A program made the translations under genes and the position numbers. From positions 170,566 to 234,565 of the forward strand of contig VXAA01001109.1 of the NCBI GenBank assembly GCA_013399115.1: a stretch of 64,000 nucleotides of DNA, written 5' to 3'. A model generated the notes under the pieces. It was not told where the DNA came from. It did not search any database and saw only the letters and a list, made by a program, of their open reading frames with translations. Positions within the stretch are counted from its first letter, which is position 1, and each line of letters opens with the position of its first letter. Source of the stretch: Anseranas semipalmata. Lineage: Eukaryota; Chordata; Aves; Anseriformes; Anseranatidae. This document shows, piece after piece, positions 49,801 to 61,400 of this stretch.

Positions 49801-52800
49801 GGAAGTGTAGAGAGAATTGCTTGCATTAAATGAGGAGCCTGTGGCCAGTTCCTGCAGGTGTAAGAAGGTCGTGGGAAAAACTGAAGCAATGTGACCACAC
49901 TAGTTACTTGAGCTGGTTTGAACAGTGCTTCCAAAGGTGAATGCTCCTCCCTCATCGATGTTTACGTGGCCATTAATATGTTAGCTAGAGGCTGATGGAT
50001 ACAGACACTTGGTTGTCATGCAGTGAGCACTGGCTTGGTGCAGAATCAGTGAGGATCTCCACTGTTACTTATTCCCTAGTATGAATCAAGACCACTCAGA
50101 CTCTTTGTTGTCAAAGGACAAGCAGGAACAGTTGGAAGCCTTCTAGCCCTTCATTTTTGCTCTGTCACTGTTTGTTGTTCCAAAGAAGCAGTGGTGTTTT
50201 TTCTTCTTATAGTGCCAATGCCTTTGGTCTTGAATATAAAGCTGTGTAGAAAATGATTAGAAGGGATTGCATGTGCTGATGGCTCCATTTCCCAAACAGT
50301 CTGTACATAATTAACATTGATTATAGGTGACCCTTGTCACTCTAATGCAAGCTGATGTCCTGATTTATTGTAGTAGGTGAGGCTATGCAGACCTCTTCCC
50401 CCCTGCTTAAGTGATCTCTCATCATTTATGGAGCTGGAGTATTTACTGGCCTTCTGTTCTAAATGTGTTGCTGTTCTGGTTTGAATGATACCTTAAACAC
50501 ATGTAAGAGCCAGTATCTTCTGACTTAAAGATGTTAAGATAGCAGGAGCTGTAAGGGCTGTTCCCAGTGTAGGCGGGTATGGAAGGGTTAGCAATAGATC
50601 AAGTACATACAGCAGGAGCCCGGACTGTCACAGAATAACCCCTTTCTTATGCCAGACTTCGACATCATCTTATGAAGAACTGTGGTCAGTTCAGGCATCC
50701 ATCAATACGTGTAACTCTGCTGACTGGTAGAGTGAGCAAATAGCTAAGCATGCCTAACTGGCAGCTTGTTTTACTGGCTCTTTACTGGCCTTGGACCTGC
50801 CATACGTGAGTCTTGCTGTCCCAGCCACTATGATGGCACGTGCTCAAGTTCTGGACTACGTCTGGCTTATGTGGAGAGCAGTGAACAAGTGCAGTATGCT
50901 GCAGCCACAGGCTCCCCTGGTAGGTTCTCTGAACAGTAGTGAAGGAAGTACTGATCTGGACAAGAGAGTTGCTTGTAGCTGTGAGATCTCCTGCATTTCC
51001 TCACTGTGTCACATGGGATTGAGTATCACTGCTTAACGTGGACTTGCATCTTCCTAGAACTCTACTATGACCGAGGAAACCACCATGAATTTGTGTCCCT
51101 GGTGAAAGACCTGGCCCGTCCTGGTGAATTCACTCAATCGCAGACATTTGACTTTGAATTCACACATGTGGAAAAACCTTACGAGTCCTACACAGGGCAG
51201 AATGTGAAGTTACGGTGAGTCTCCTCCCTTTGCTGACCCCACTTCTTAGTTCTGTGCAGTGTGCAACTACTGATGGTTACCATAACGATACTGGAGTACA
51301 GCATCTCTTCCCAAACATCCTTGCAAGTTTATAATGCAACTCCAAATGAAATTTAGTGGGCTGAATTGTAAAAGGCTGTGTTTGAGGGCTGTACTTCTAT
51401 AAGCATGCATCAGGCTCTAAGGAACTTGTTTTGCACCATTCAAGTGAGAAGAGAAATAAACCCCTTCTGAATCTACCAAATACTTTCCAATTTGCTAGGT
51501 AATTCAAAAAACAAAAGAAATTGTTTGCTTTAGTCCCCAACAGGGACATTTTCACTGTCTTGTAATCAGTCTTGTTGACTTTAATTGTGCTCTATATGCA
51601 AACAGATGCCTAGCTTGTATCTTGTTCATATGTTGCAAGCTGTATTTCACATCTAGGCACTCCAGTTGACTTGAGATCAATTCACTGGCTTCAAAGGGAG
51701 GGTTGGAAAATTCTGAGATCTGCAGAAAAAGTGGATTCTGCAGCACTTGGAGACTGGTGTGATCTTACCTCTTGCAAAAGGGCAGTGGTTTTCCATATGT
51801 GATCTGCAGGCTGTTATTCAGATCCCCAAAATGATGCTTAGGTAACTCAGGCTCACAAATGCATGAAAGCTTAGAAAAGTCTTAGAAGAGTGTTTTGCAT
51901 TTGAAAATTCCCTTTTGTCTTTGCCAACGTGGGGTGTTGGCTGCTCCAGAAGCCAGGGTACCAGTAAGCCTGCTTGAATAGCCCAATGCAATCCATTTAG
52001 CCCTGGGACCCTCACTGCTTCATCTCCATTGCTACCTGTGCAACACTAATAGGAAGAAGACTTCCCTTGCAGGTATTTCCTCCGAGCGACTGTCAGCCGC
52101 AGACTGAACGATGTGGTGAAGGAGATGGACATAGTCGTGCACACCCTTAGCACCTATCCAGAGCTCAACTCCTCTATTAAGATGGAGGTGGGGATTGAGG
52201 ATTGCCTGCACATTGAGTTCGAGTATAACAAGTCCAAGTAAGTGTCTCAAGAGCAGCCATTAGCTGTGGGGAATCATCTGCTGTTGGGGGCAGCTTCATT
52301 TGGTAGCCTGAAGCATGTGTGTTGCTTGTGGTCTTCAAATGATTCTTTCTTCTTGTGTTCCAGTGGGGCTGGCAGACAGTTCACTGAAGTGCAGTAACTG
52401 GTCCTGGTTGAGGATCTGTGGGTTCCTCTCCTTACCCTTAGGTCTGCTCTCTGGACCAAGGAGTGGGACACAGTGGCTGTAGCACAGCGAGCCTGGTGCA
52501 CAGCATGAGGCCATTGCAATAACTTCACATTCTCTGTATCATCAGTGAGATCAGTATTTTCAAGTGCCTTCAAAGTATAACATTGCTCTTTACCAGACAG
52601 TACAGCTGTAGTGGGACTGTAATTCAGGCACAGAAGTAGGAAACAACTCTTTTAAACTACTTTTAATGCATCTTTTCTAGCTGATGCTGGAAAATCTTCC
52701 TGCAATTTAACATTTGGGTTAGTCTTAATTGACCCAAAAGATTGTTTTTGGAGGCTCTGCTATCGCAACCTGAGATTCTGTTTTTAGTTTATCTGATCAT

Positions 52801-54739
52801 GCTAAATGTTCTTGGTGATTTCCAAAAGACAGGAGGATGAAAGCTGAGGTACTGCTTACAGTAGCCTAGTGCGAGTGGTGGGTTTGTTGCCTGAGATTTA
52901 CAGCTGGGGACGAGGATAAGAGCAAAGTGCCTGAGCGAGCTCCTGCATCCTGGTCTGCTGCGCAACGTTTGACTGTGGTGCTTTCTTCCTTCATATGCTA
53001 GGTATCATTTAAAAGATGTGATTGTCGGTAAGATCTACTTCCTGCTAGTGCGGATCAAGATCAAACACATGGAGATAGATATCATCAAGAGAGAAACGAC
53101 AGGGACCGGACCCAACGTGTATCATGAGAATGACACAATAGCTAAATATGAGATCATGGATGGGGCACCTGTGAGAGGTGAGATGGCAGATGAACCCCTC
53201 GAAATTCCTCTCCTGAAGTCTTTTGGGGTAGGAATAAGAATCCTACAGCATCTTCAGTTGAATCTGTGCAGTCAGTAGTAACATGCATCGTATTTCACTG
53301 GTGAGCTCATGGCAGTTTATGTAGGTGATTAAATATGACTCTCTTCCTTCTCTGGTATGATGGGGGAATAGAGACATAATAAGTTGCAGAGATTTTACTT
53401 AATTCTTTTGACGAAGGAGTGGTGGAACCAGGAATGGATGTAAATTCACTGTTAGCTTGGGCCATCAGTTGGCATTGCTTTAACTCGGAGCAGAGAGAGA
53501 GTGTTCTAGCTCAGTGCCAACCTCCTGTGCTGCTTGTTTTCCAGTTCCACTGCCTAGCAGAGTTACCTGCCAGAGAAAATGTCACCTTATTTGTTTTTTT
53601 TCCTGCAATGCTGTCTTGATGCAGATCACAAACGAGTCTCGTGCTGTTAAAGTGGAAATGGGATAGCTATCAGCAAGGGCAGGATCTGGCTATGGACCGT
53701 GCGTGCTGATAGATTTTTGAAGGGGCTTGAGGTCTTTTAGTTCATCTTAATCCACTTGTGGAAACTGTCACAAAGTTTGATGTGCCCTAGTGAAATTTTG
53801 TTTTGCTGGTGCTCTCCTAGTTTGTATCTCCAGGATCACATTCTGCCTGTGCTGATGGTTTTGTGTTCTTTGCAGGGGAGTCCATTCCCATCAGACTCTT
53901 TCTGGCTGGCTATGAGCTGACTCCAACGATGAGGGACATCAATAAGAAGTTCTCAGTGCGTTATTACCTCAACCTGGTGCTGATTGATGAAGAAGAGAGG
54001 CGCTACTTTAAACAGCAGGTGAGAAATCTGGTCTTCTTGGACCTGTAGACTGTCACTGGGGATAGTAGGTTGTAAAGACCTGCTGGATTCGCCCGGGGGA
54101 GAATCACATTCTTTAACTGAGTATCTGTAAGGACTAGACCTCTTAGAGTGTGCAAAGAGGGTCTAGAAGAGGTGGCCACGCAGGTCAGATGTGTGTGGTG
54201 CTGGACATGCATGTAGAAGGTGCCTGCTCAGTGGTGCTTTTCCACTCTGTTGCCCTGTGTTGGAGCTTCTGTGGTGCACCTGATTGATTCTGATGTTGTT
54301 GCCAAAAGCAATAGGACAGAGCTGCCCTAGGCATCAAGTGGGTTTGCCTCTGTTGTGCTCAGATCCTGGGGAGGAGCGCTCTACCCAAATTTTCAGGAAG
54401 GCTGCATTGCAAGGCCTCTCCTTAACCACTGTGAGTAGCCTTGTGCGCAGCTGAGGGTGGAACATGCCAGCATGGGCAAGTTCTCACTGGGTGCAAGCTG
54501 TGCTTGGCAGCTTGGTTCAGCGTTTGGGTCTGGGTGGGGCCAGGAGCAGGTCTCACAAGCCCTGACGAGCCGTGCTGGATGTGTTGCTACAGGAGGTGGT
54601 GCTGTGGCGGAAAGGAGACATAGTGAGGAAGAGCATGTCCCACCAAGCAGCCATCGCCTCCCAGCGGTTTGAGGGGACATCCTCACACACGGAGGCCAAG
54701 ACCCCCAGCCAGCCTGCAGAGAACAACGGCCGGCAGTGA
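46885..54739 (+). CDS. VPS26B: Vacuolar protein sorting-associated protein 26B (retromer subunit)
   Basis: Arrestin-fold subunit of the retromer cargo-selective trimer (VPS26-VPS35-VPS29) on the cytosolic face of endosomes; it recycles receptors to the Golgi or plasma membrane. Exons: 46885-47107, 51058-51214, 52073-52237, 53002-53177, 53876-54018, 54593-54739. They join without phase conflict into 336 residues plus TGA, the same length as the human protein. The start MSFFGFGQSAELELVLSDAE is in a CpG-rich exon preceded by GCGGGTACC, a fair Kozak context. Exons 1-3 (residues 1-182) form the N-terminal arrestin lobe, exons 4-5 (182-288) the C-terminal lobe with VGKIYFLLVRIKIKHMEIDI and SIPIRLFLAGYELTPTMRDI. 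Exon 6 is the divergent tail that separates VPS26B from VPS26A (EVVLWRKGDIVRKSMSHQAA, then a Ser/Thr-rich end). Confidence 0.98.
47108..51057 (+). other. VPS26B intron 1
   Basis: This 3.95 kb intron begins with GTGAGCG inside the CpG island and ends at TTCCTAG. GC content falls quickly after about 47300. No repeat family, RNA gene or further exon is recognised. Confidence 0.85.
51215..54592 (+). other. VPS26B introns 2-5
   Basis: Introns are 51215-52072, 52238-53001, 53178-53875 and 54019-54592, all GT-AG. The last is GC-rich, as is the final exon. No extra features are seen. Confidence 0.85.
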
Positions 54740-55098
54740 GAGGCCACGCAGAGGAAGGCTGCTGTGGAGCCAGTGGGGACAGCAGCATGGAGGAAGAAAA
54801 AACACTTCAGAGACTTCATGAAAAAAAAAATATCCGTTTTTGACTTAATTCCTTTCTTCAGAGGACTAGTAGGGTGGGAAGGGGATGGGAGGGCAAGGCA
54901 AGCTGGAGCACTGGTGGTGCGTAGTTGAAGGTACCTCAGTGCTTCCCAATCAACTACATTCCTCTGGGGTTGGCTGCTTTGAGAAATGTGTCTGGAGGCT
55001 GCGGAGCTGCCTGATCTCCTCTTTGCCCTGAGACCCTTTTAGTGCGGCAGTGGGGAGGGAGAGAGCAAGTGAAGGCCAAATCTGCTGCCACTTCTCAG

Positions 55099-55142
55099 CG
55101 GTGTGGAGGTTGCTTTGGGGCGGTGTGGAGGTTGCTTTGGGG
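55099..55142. repeat. Tandem 22-base repeat in VPS26B 3' UTR
   Basis: The unit starting CGGTGTGGAGGTTGC occurs twice without a gap and without mismatch (55099-55120 and 55121-55142). A decayed partial third copy (CTGTGTGG) follows directly. Confidence 0.9.
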
Positions 55143-55743
55143 CTGTGTGGGATGGATATTTTTCTTGCCTTTCTGAAATTTTCACAAGGGAAAATGACAC
55201 AACATTTAGCTGGAAGGTAGAGGAGAGAGTCAGAGACTGGGGTGCGGCCTACTTGAAGCTGCTTCATGATATCACCTTGCTGCCTCCCCTTCCTCTTCAT
55301 GCTGGTGGTGGATTCTTTGTCACAAACAGTTATATAATGTGGTCGAGTCAGCCCTGGGCTGCCACACAGCCATCTTGCTGGTGGAGCATGGGCAGCACGA
55401 GAGCTTTCGTGTCCTTGCTGTGGGAGCTCCTGACTGCCGTGCTGCATCAAGGGGGAGCTGTGGTGTTTGGTAGGAGGGAGTGAGTCACGCGAATGCAGTA
55501 GGATGTGGCACGGGTTGGGTAGTGCGGTGAAGGTCTGGAGGGAGCGAGCAGTGCTGCTGGGTGGTCAAGAAGTGGGGGCAGGAAGGCTCGTGGCTGAGAG
55601 CAGTGCCTTCCGAGTGTTGTTCCTGCCTGAGTGTCCCTGAGATTCAGTCTCTGGTTGCTGCAGTCATCCAGGTCCCAGTTGCTGCTGCAGAGCAGGGGCA
55701 GACCAGCCGTGAGAGGTCTGGAGAATAGTGTTGGAATGTGAGA

Positions 55744-55749
55744 AATAAA
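55744..55749 (+). promoter_or_regulatory. Candidate polyadenylation signal of VPS26B
   Basis: AATAAA lies one kb past the stop, followed by a GT-rich stretch (TCTGTGGGAGTGGG), the usual layout of a cleavage site. The alternative distal signal is ATTAAA at 57791. Confidence 0.55.
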
Positions 55750-55765
55750 TGGGGGCTCTCTGTGG

Positions 55766-58280
55766 GAGTGGGTTTACACTGCACATGCTGCCCTGCTATG
55801 TCTCATATCCTTGTGACAGAGCAGGCTTTGTAGTAGGACAGAGAGCAGTACAGAAACGCGTGTATTGTTTTGTTTGCTCCCTCAAGCCTGCAGGATGAGG
55901 ATTAGTAACGTCAGAAAGTGGATGCAGTTGTTTAAGGAGCTCATGGCTGGTGCATGCTGCTAGATGAAGCCAGGCAGCAACTGGAAGGATGGTAGAGTTT
56001 TCCAATTCCAGAGAGACTTCTTGAGGCCTGAGCTGAAGTCACCAGTGAGGTCTGAGGGTATGCCATGAACTGAGAACCTGAATGCAGTTTTTTTTTTCTT
56101 TAATTCTAAAATAAGCTGCTTTTAGTCTTCAGCTAAATAGAATCATGAGAACATTCCCAGAAGGGAATCGCTCCTCCATTAAAAATTAGATGTGGCTTTG
56201 TAGATTTGATTGACTGAGTTTGGAGAATATCCATCCTGTTTAGATGCCCTTCAAAGAAGCAGGTGGTTAGACCTCCTGCCAGATGGAGATACAAGCCTGC
56301 GCTAAATGCTGGGATATGAGCTCCATCAAGTGGAATTTGTCTGAATTTCTCTGCGAGTTTGTGGCTCATTATGGTTTTGTCCAGCTTCCTTTTGACTCTG
56401 GAATGAATCTCCTCTGCCTCTGTCCTACAGCTGCATGGAGAACGGTTTTCTTGCAGCTGGGAAATGCAAGCATCTTCTGCTTTGTTTAGTGGAATGGTGC
56501 TGGTAGAGGGAATGGGGTCTGGGTGGGAAGGGGAGCTTTTTATGTAATAAGACAGCTACTGTATTTCAGTGATAAATGTGTGTTTCTGCTTGCCAAAGTA
56601 AGTTATCTTTTACTCACCACGTGTAAGGTTGTGGTTTTTAGTAGAGCTGGGCAGTCTCGCTCTGTTGTAGAGGACACTAATGATCTCATCTCTGCTGAAT
56701 GCTCGTGTCACACCATGTTTCTGCTCTGTAATAATGAAGACTTGGCTTGCTCTTTACACGAGAAGTCTGTGCCATGGGCTGGAGCCGTGTCTTCCTAAGA
56801 CTGAAGCAAAAGCTTACTTTAGACAACTACCTTATTTTGCCAGGGCAAGGGGTGGTAACCTGCTGCAGGTCTCACATGGCAAAGAAATCGGGCTGTTACT
56901 TTGACACTCACTTACTCTACTCCCCCCTCTGTGAAGGGGGAACCACCTGTGCTGTGGCAATACACAATCTTTTAAGAGACAAATGAAGCTCCCATGGGGA
57001 GCCTCTGGGGATAGCAGACTATCTTTTCATGGCTAAGCTGAGCACAGCAGCACCCTAACCACCCTCTGCTTTCCCTCAACTCACATCCCACCTAGAATTT
57101 TCTTCCCTTACATACTGCTTTTCACTGTAGGCCATGTGGTATTAAAGAAACCCCCTAGATGAAGATTTCTTTGTTTTTCAGGAGTGGTTTGTTTACTGGC
57201 CAAACAGCATCAGTATGGGATATAAGATAATTGTATGACAAGACAATGCACTGTAAGGAGAGTTCTGTTAAGCATCTGTTCATCACTTCTGGACAAATTA
57301 CTGGGAAAAGGTGCATGAGCCTACTTTTTTTTTTCTTGGTTTTGTTTTTTTCCTACTTTGTGCCCTTCTCCCCTGTGTCCCTAGCTGCAGAATCAGAATT
57401 TAGAAACGATCCCCAATTTTACTTAAACTAAATGGACTGTTCAACCTGTTACCCACTAGGCCCTTTGTTTGGGGTGGAACAGATGTGCTGAGCATCTTTA
57501 GCAAGAAATTGAAGCATAAGGTCACTCCAGGACAAGGTACTATAGAAAAGCATTTCATTAGCATGGTAAGGGGCAGACACTACTTGAGCTGTTGTGTCCC
57601 CCCTGAGCTGGATGGTTCTGTTCATTACTTGGGTCATTCCCTCTCCTAGGCAGAGTCAGGCAGGGGGGAGTGTGCAAGTACTAAACCAAGCAGTGCAACT
57701 TGTAATTAAGCCTCTGCTGTGTTTACATGTTTCTTAATTCGTCGTCTTTTCAATGGCTGTATTTTAAAACTTGGGTTTTTTGTCTCTCCAATTAAAAAGA
57801 GCCAGCCTTGGCTGTCAAATGCTGTGCATGAGTTTGTCTGATATATTTTATATTGCCTGGCTTGGGCCTGTGTTTTTTTTTAATGGTATTAAGACATTTT
57901 TCTTTATGATATGGTCTTTGTTTAAAGCATGTCACTGTTGGAAGCTGTGCTGGTGGAAACCCATTTTGCCTAAAAGTTAACAAGCTAGTTTTATCTTCTC
58001 TTTACCTGATGTCAGTGCTAAAGTAACACGGAAAATTTTGTACCTGCAGGAAGTTAACTGTGATCTGCTTTGCAGCAATCAGGTTGGATGTGTATTAACA
58101 CCTAAACTTTCTTGTTGTAGACAGAAGCTTAATGACATCTTTCTGCAGAAAAATGCCCCTCTGCAGTACTAACTAACTGCACTGGATCCTGTGGTAAGCA
58201 TCCTCAAGGAGGATGTGGCTGTTTCTTCTTTCAAGAGAGAAATTGCAGAATTTTTCCACTGATAAAAATTGAGTAGTTAT
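55766..58280. other. Distal VPS26B 3' UTR or intergenic region
   Basis: About 2.5 kb lies between the proximal VPS26B poly(A) signal and the presumed THYN1 3' end. There are only short frames without recognised similarity. An ATTAAA at 57791-57796 with a following T run at 57872-57881 suggests that part may belong to a longer VPS26B transcript. Confidence 0.6.
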
Positions 58281-58297
58281 GATTGATTCTAAAAGGC

Positions 58298-58303
58298 TTT
58301 ATT
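58298..58303 (-). promoter_or_regulatory. Candidate polyadenylation signal of THYN1
   Basis: TTTATT on + is AATAAA on the coding strand, 164 bases past the TAA. It is the first canonical hexamer, implying a short 3' UTR ending near 58280. Confidence 0.6.
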
Positions 58304-58466
58304 TAAAAATAAGCAAAAATAACAGTGTCAGAGTAAGGGACATAAAGCTTCAAATCATGTGCAGGCTTGTTCTTGTTGCTGTGATTGAGCAAGTAAACTT
58401 GAGAATTACGCTGGTATAGGAGGAGGCATCAGCGGGCTGGGTAGAAGCTGTGCTGCTGTCAGTTTC

Positions 58467-61400
58467 TTAATGTGGCTTTTCCTCTTCCAGGCTTAAGACA
58501 AAATCAAATTCCTCTGCGTTGGAAAGGTAAGGAAGAAAAGGTCATAAGTGGAACTTCCAAGTTCTCTGGGTGAGGACTGCCTCTCAGAAGGAATGGCACC
58601 GAGTCCAGAAAAGGAAAAGGCTCTTACCTTGTGTCAGTGGTTGGATGGAAAGACGTTGTCTTGTGAAGAGCATCATGTTCTTTAGGGGCCCTCCATCTGC
58701 TTTATGTGCCAGGTGGTGAGTCTTGATTTCAGAAAGGGGGATGAAACGTTTTGTCATCCGCACAAACTGGACATCCACCTGGGAGGTGATGGGCAGCAAA
58801 GGAGCATGATTGGAGAAGGATATAGTGTCCAGATGTCACATAAGATCTTTGGGGGAATAAGGATTTTAAACTGAAGCAAATGACTGATGTGTAGTATCTT
58901 ATAATGGTTCAGAAGCTCTTCCTTGCTCAAAGCTAAAAGAACTCTCAGATACTTCTGGCAGGCCAGCTGTTTACATGAATCTTAGCACTGTGTACTAGAA
59001 ACATATGTTCATGTGGTCACAGACAATACAAAATGAAGATGCAGGTTATAGCCAGCCTGTGAACAGTCACTTCCCTATAATTAAGTGTGCCTGAAAACGG
59101 TAGCTTTCTTTGCTATAGACAGAGAATGGTGCTTAAAGATGTTTGTTCTCTTTCCTAACCTAGAATTCTGTAATGGATGCAGAACCGACCTCCATGCAAG
59201 TAAGATTTGAAAATTTAGGGAGATACACTTCATCAGCCTTCTGGAAGAGATAGGGGAAAAGGTAGAGAAAACAATCGGGATTGGATTTTCTCTTGAGGGA
59301 GAAAAAGGTACGTAGGCTAGGACAGAAGCTTCAGAAGATATGCAGTATGATAGTAAGAGGCTTCTACTGGCACTGGAATTGCACGCAGAGCTTGGAACAA
59401 TTGTATTTAGTTTGCTACATTACCATGGACCATTTGGGGTTCTCTTTTCTGCTGGTGGAATCATAGTGAGGATCCTTCTGATCAAACTGTGTGTGATCAG
59501 GGTATGCTTCCTTTACAATCTGAAGCAGAACGAGAGAAGAATGTGAAACAAGTTCCTGTCAGTTAAATACTGTTGTCAGCAAAGGGTATGAAATACCCTT
59601 GGGGAAGCTGTGACTAGACAGAATAGGAATAATACTGGTGCAAAAATCAGCCTTGTTTTCCCTGAATTCCATTTTAACAGTGGGATATATTTCCTTCCTT
59701 TACATTCCTTGGCTGGAAGCACTGCAGAACAATATGGATGTCAATGAAGCATCACCACCTCTTTGGAGAGCAAAGTAGAAGGAGCATATGCAACAGAAGA
59801 AAACGGTATGTGAGAATAGTATTTGTGACGAGTCCTCCTCTTAAAGAAAAAGTTCTTCTGAGCCTAGATTTTATGCCTTGCAGACTCAGCTCAGTCGAAT
59901 TTAGTGAATTGAATAATAATCAGATGCCCTGAGTGTGGAGTAACACTTTACTTGGCTGGAACTGCTCTGAAATGACAGCAGGATAACAGTGGTTTGGTTC
60001 CACTTCTCTGGGGAAAGATGCCTGGTTAAGTCAGCTGTGCTGTGATAAGTACATGGAGCCTAGATACTCTAGGCTCATTTACTCCTTTGATTAGACTTCT
60101 CTTGCACTCCTCCGGTTGTGAAACAGAAGCAGGACTAATGAGCTGTTGGATAACCCGCTGATTACCTTCCCCCTGAAACACACAGAATAAGAATGAGGCA
60201 CTCACCTTGACAATGCCAACAATACCAGGCTCTTTGCAGTTACTGTGATAGAAGAAGGCCTGTTGCCCAAGTTTCATGGCTCTCAGGTAATTCCTTGCCT
60301 GTCAGATTTAAACAAGATACGTTGAGCAATTTGTATGAAGCCCTCAGGTTTTCATTATAAACAGCTAGAAACAAGACCTGACAACAGGAGCGAGGTATGT
60401 GCTTCAGTGCTACTCAGGTAAGTTTTCGTACATTGCTCATACATATGTTTTACACTGCAGTGAAATGAAGTGCAAACAAGGCTAAAAAGCAAGATTCTGT
60501 TGGTTAGAAAATATGAGGGAATGTAACAGCTCAGCCACCCTCATTCGGGAATAGCCAGAGACTTAAGTTAGCTGTCAGCAAACAGGCAGCAGAGCAGATC
60601 ATATTAGGCAGGGGGAGTGCGTGTGGATTTCCTTTGCACAGGAGTCCTGGAACAGACAGCTGTACACTGACAAGGCACAGTACTTGGTTGAGTACAGACT
60701 TGCTCAAAGGTGTCAAGGGAAATAAAAGCTGATCATCTGTTGAACCTGTTAGAGACTAAGCTAAAGAAAAACTGGACCATTTGAGAGAGTATTACCCAGC
60801 CTGAATCTACTTCTGATGTAGAGGCAATTAAGCAGTTTTGAATCCTGACAGAATACAGCTGTCAAAGCAGGATGACTACATCAAAAGAAAATATTTCAGC
60901 ACTTCAAGCAAAGGGAACAAGTCATCTGTGGGGAGAGCCACCTTTTTTCTAGTGATACTTCAGTGATTCCATCTTTGACAACTGCTCCTTACCTGGTAGT
61001 TTCTTACTCCATCCCAAAAGGTTGTCTGATTGGGCTGAGCCTTCAAGTCTTCAATGCTGAACTGTCAAATGGAATGAAAACACAGCTTAAGTTCGGGAGG
61101 CAGTCTGATCTTTATTGCCTTATTGTCTACATTTTGCCTAAACATTTGTTTGTAGTAGCTCCTTCAATTATAGTTCAGACTTCACAAAAATGTTTTGGTT
61201 CCCACTGGTGTTAAAGGAGGAACACTGCACTAGTGCAAAGGCAGAGCCTGAAATAGATGTTGTCCCTGCTACCAAAAGCTAAGCACTCTGAGGACCTGCT
61301 TTCCTCTATTACAAGTATCAAACCCCAAGGTTGTCACCCTTGAAGAGAACAGAATTATGCCTTCCTGTGGCCAGGAAGACAGATGGTTTTTGAGAAGAAA

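Larger units (their letters stand above)
54740..55765 (+). other. VPS26B: VPS26B 3' untranslated region (minimal extent)
   Basis: The sequence after TGA has no coding potential that I can recognise. The first canonical AATAAA is at 55744-55749, giving a 1 kb UTR. A longer form could use ATTAAA at 57791-57796, which is followed by a T-rich run. A tandem 22-base repeat lies at 55099-55142. Confidence 0.5.

Noticed and set aside
54393..55483. Several 80-166 codon frames at the VPS26B 3' end
   Set aside because: GC-rich sequence with few stops; they overlap the last VPS26B exon antisense or its 3' UTR and resemble no known protein.
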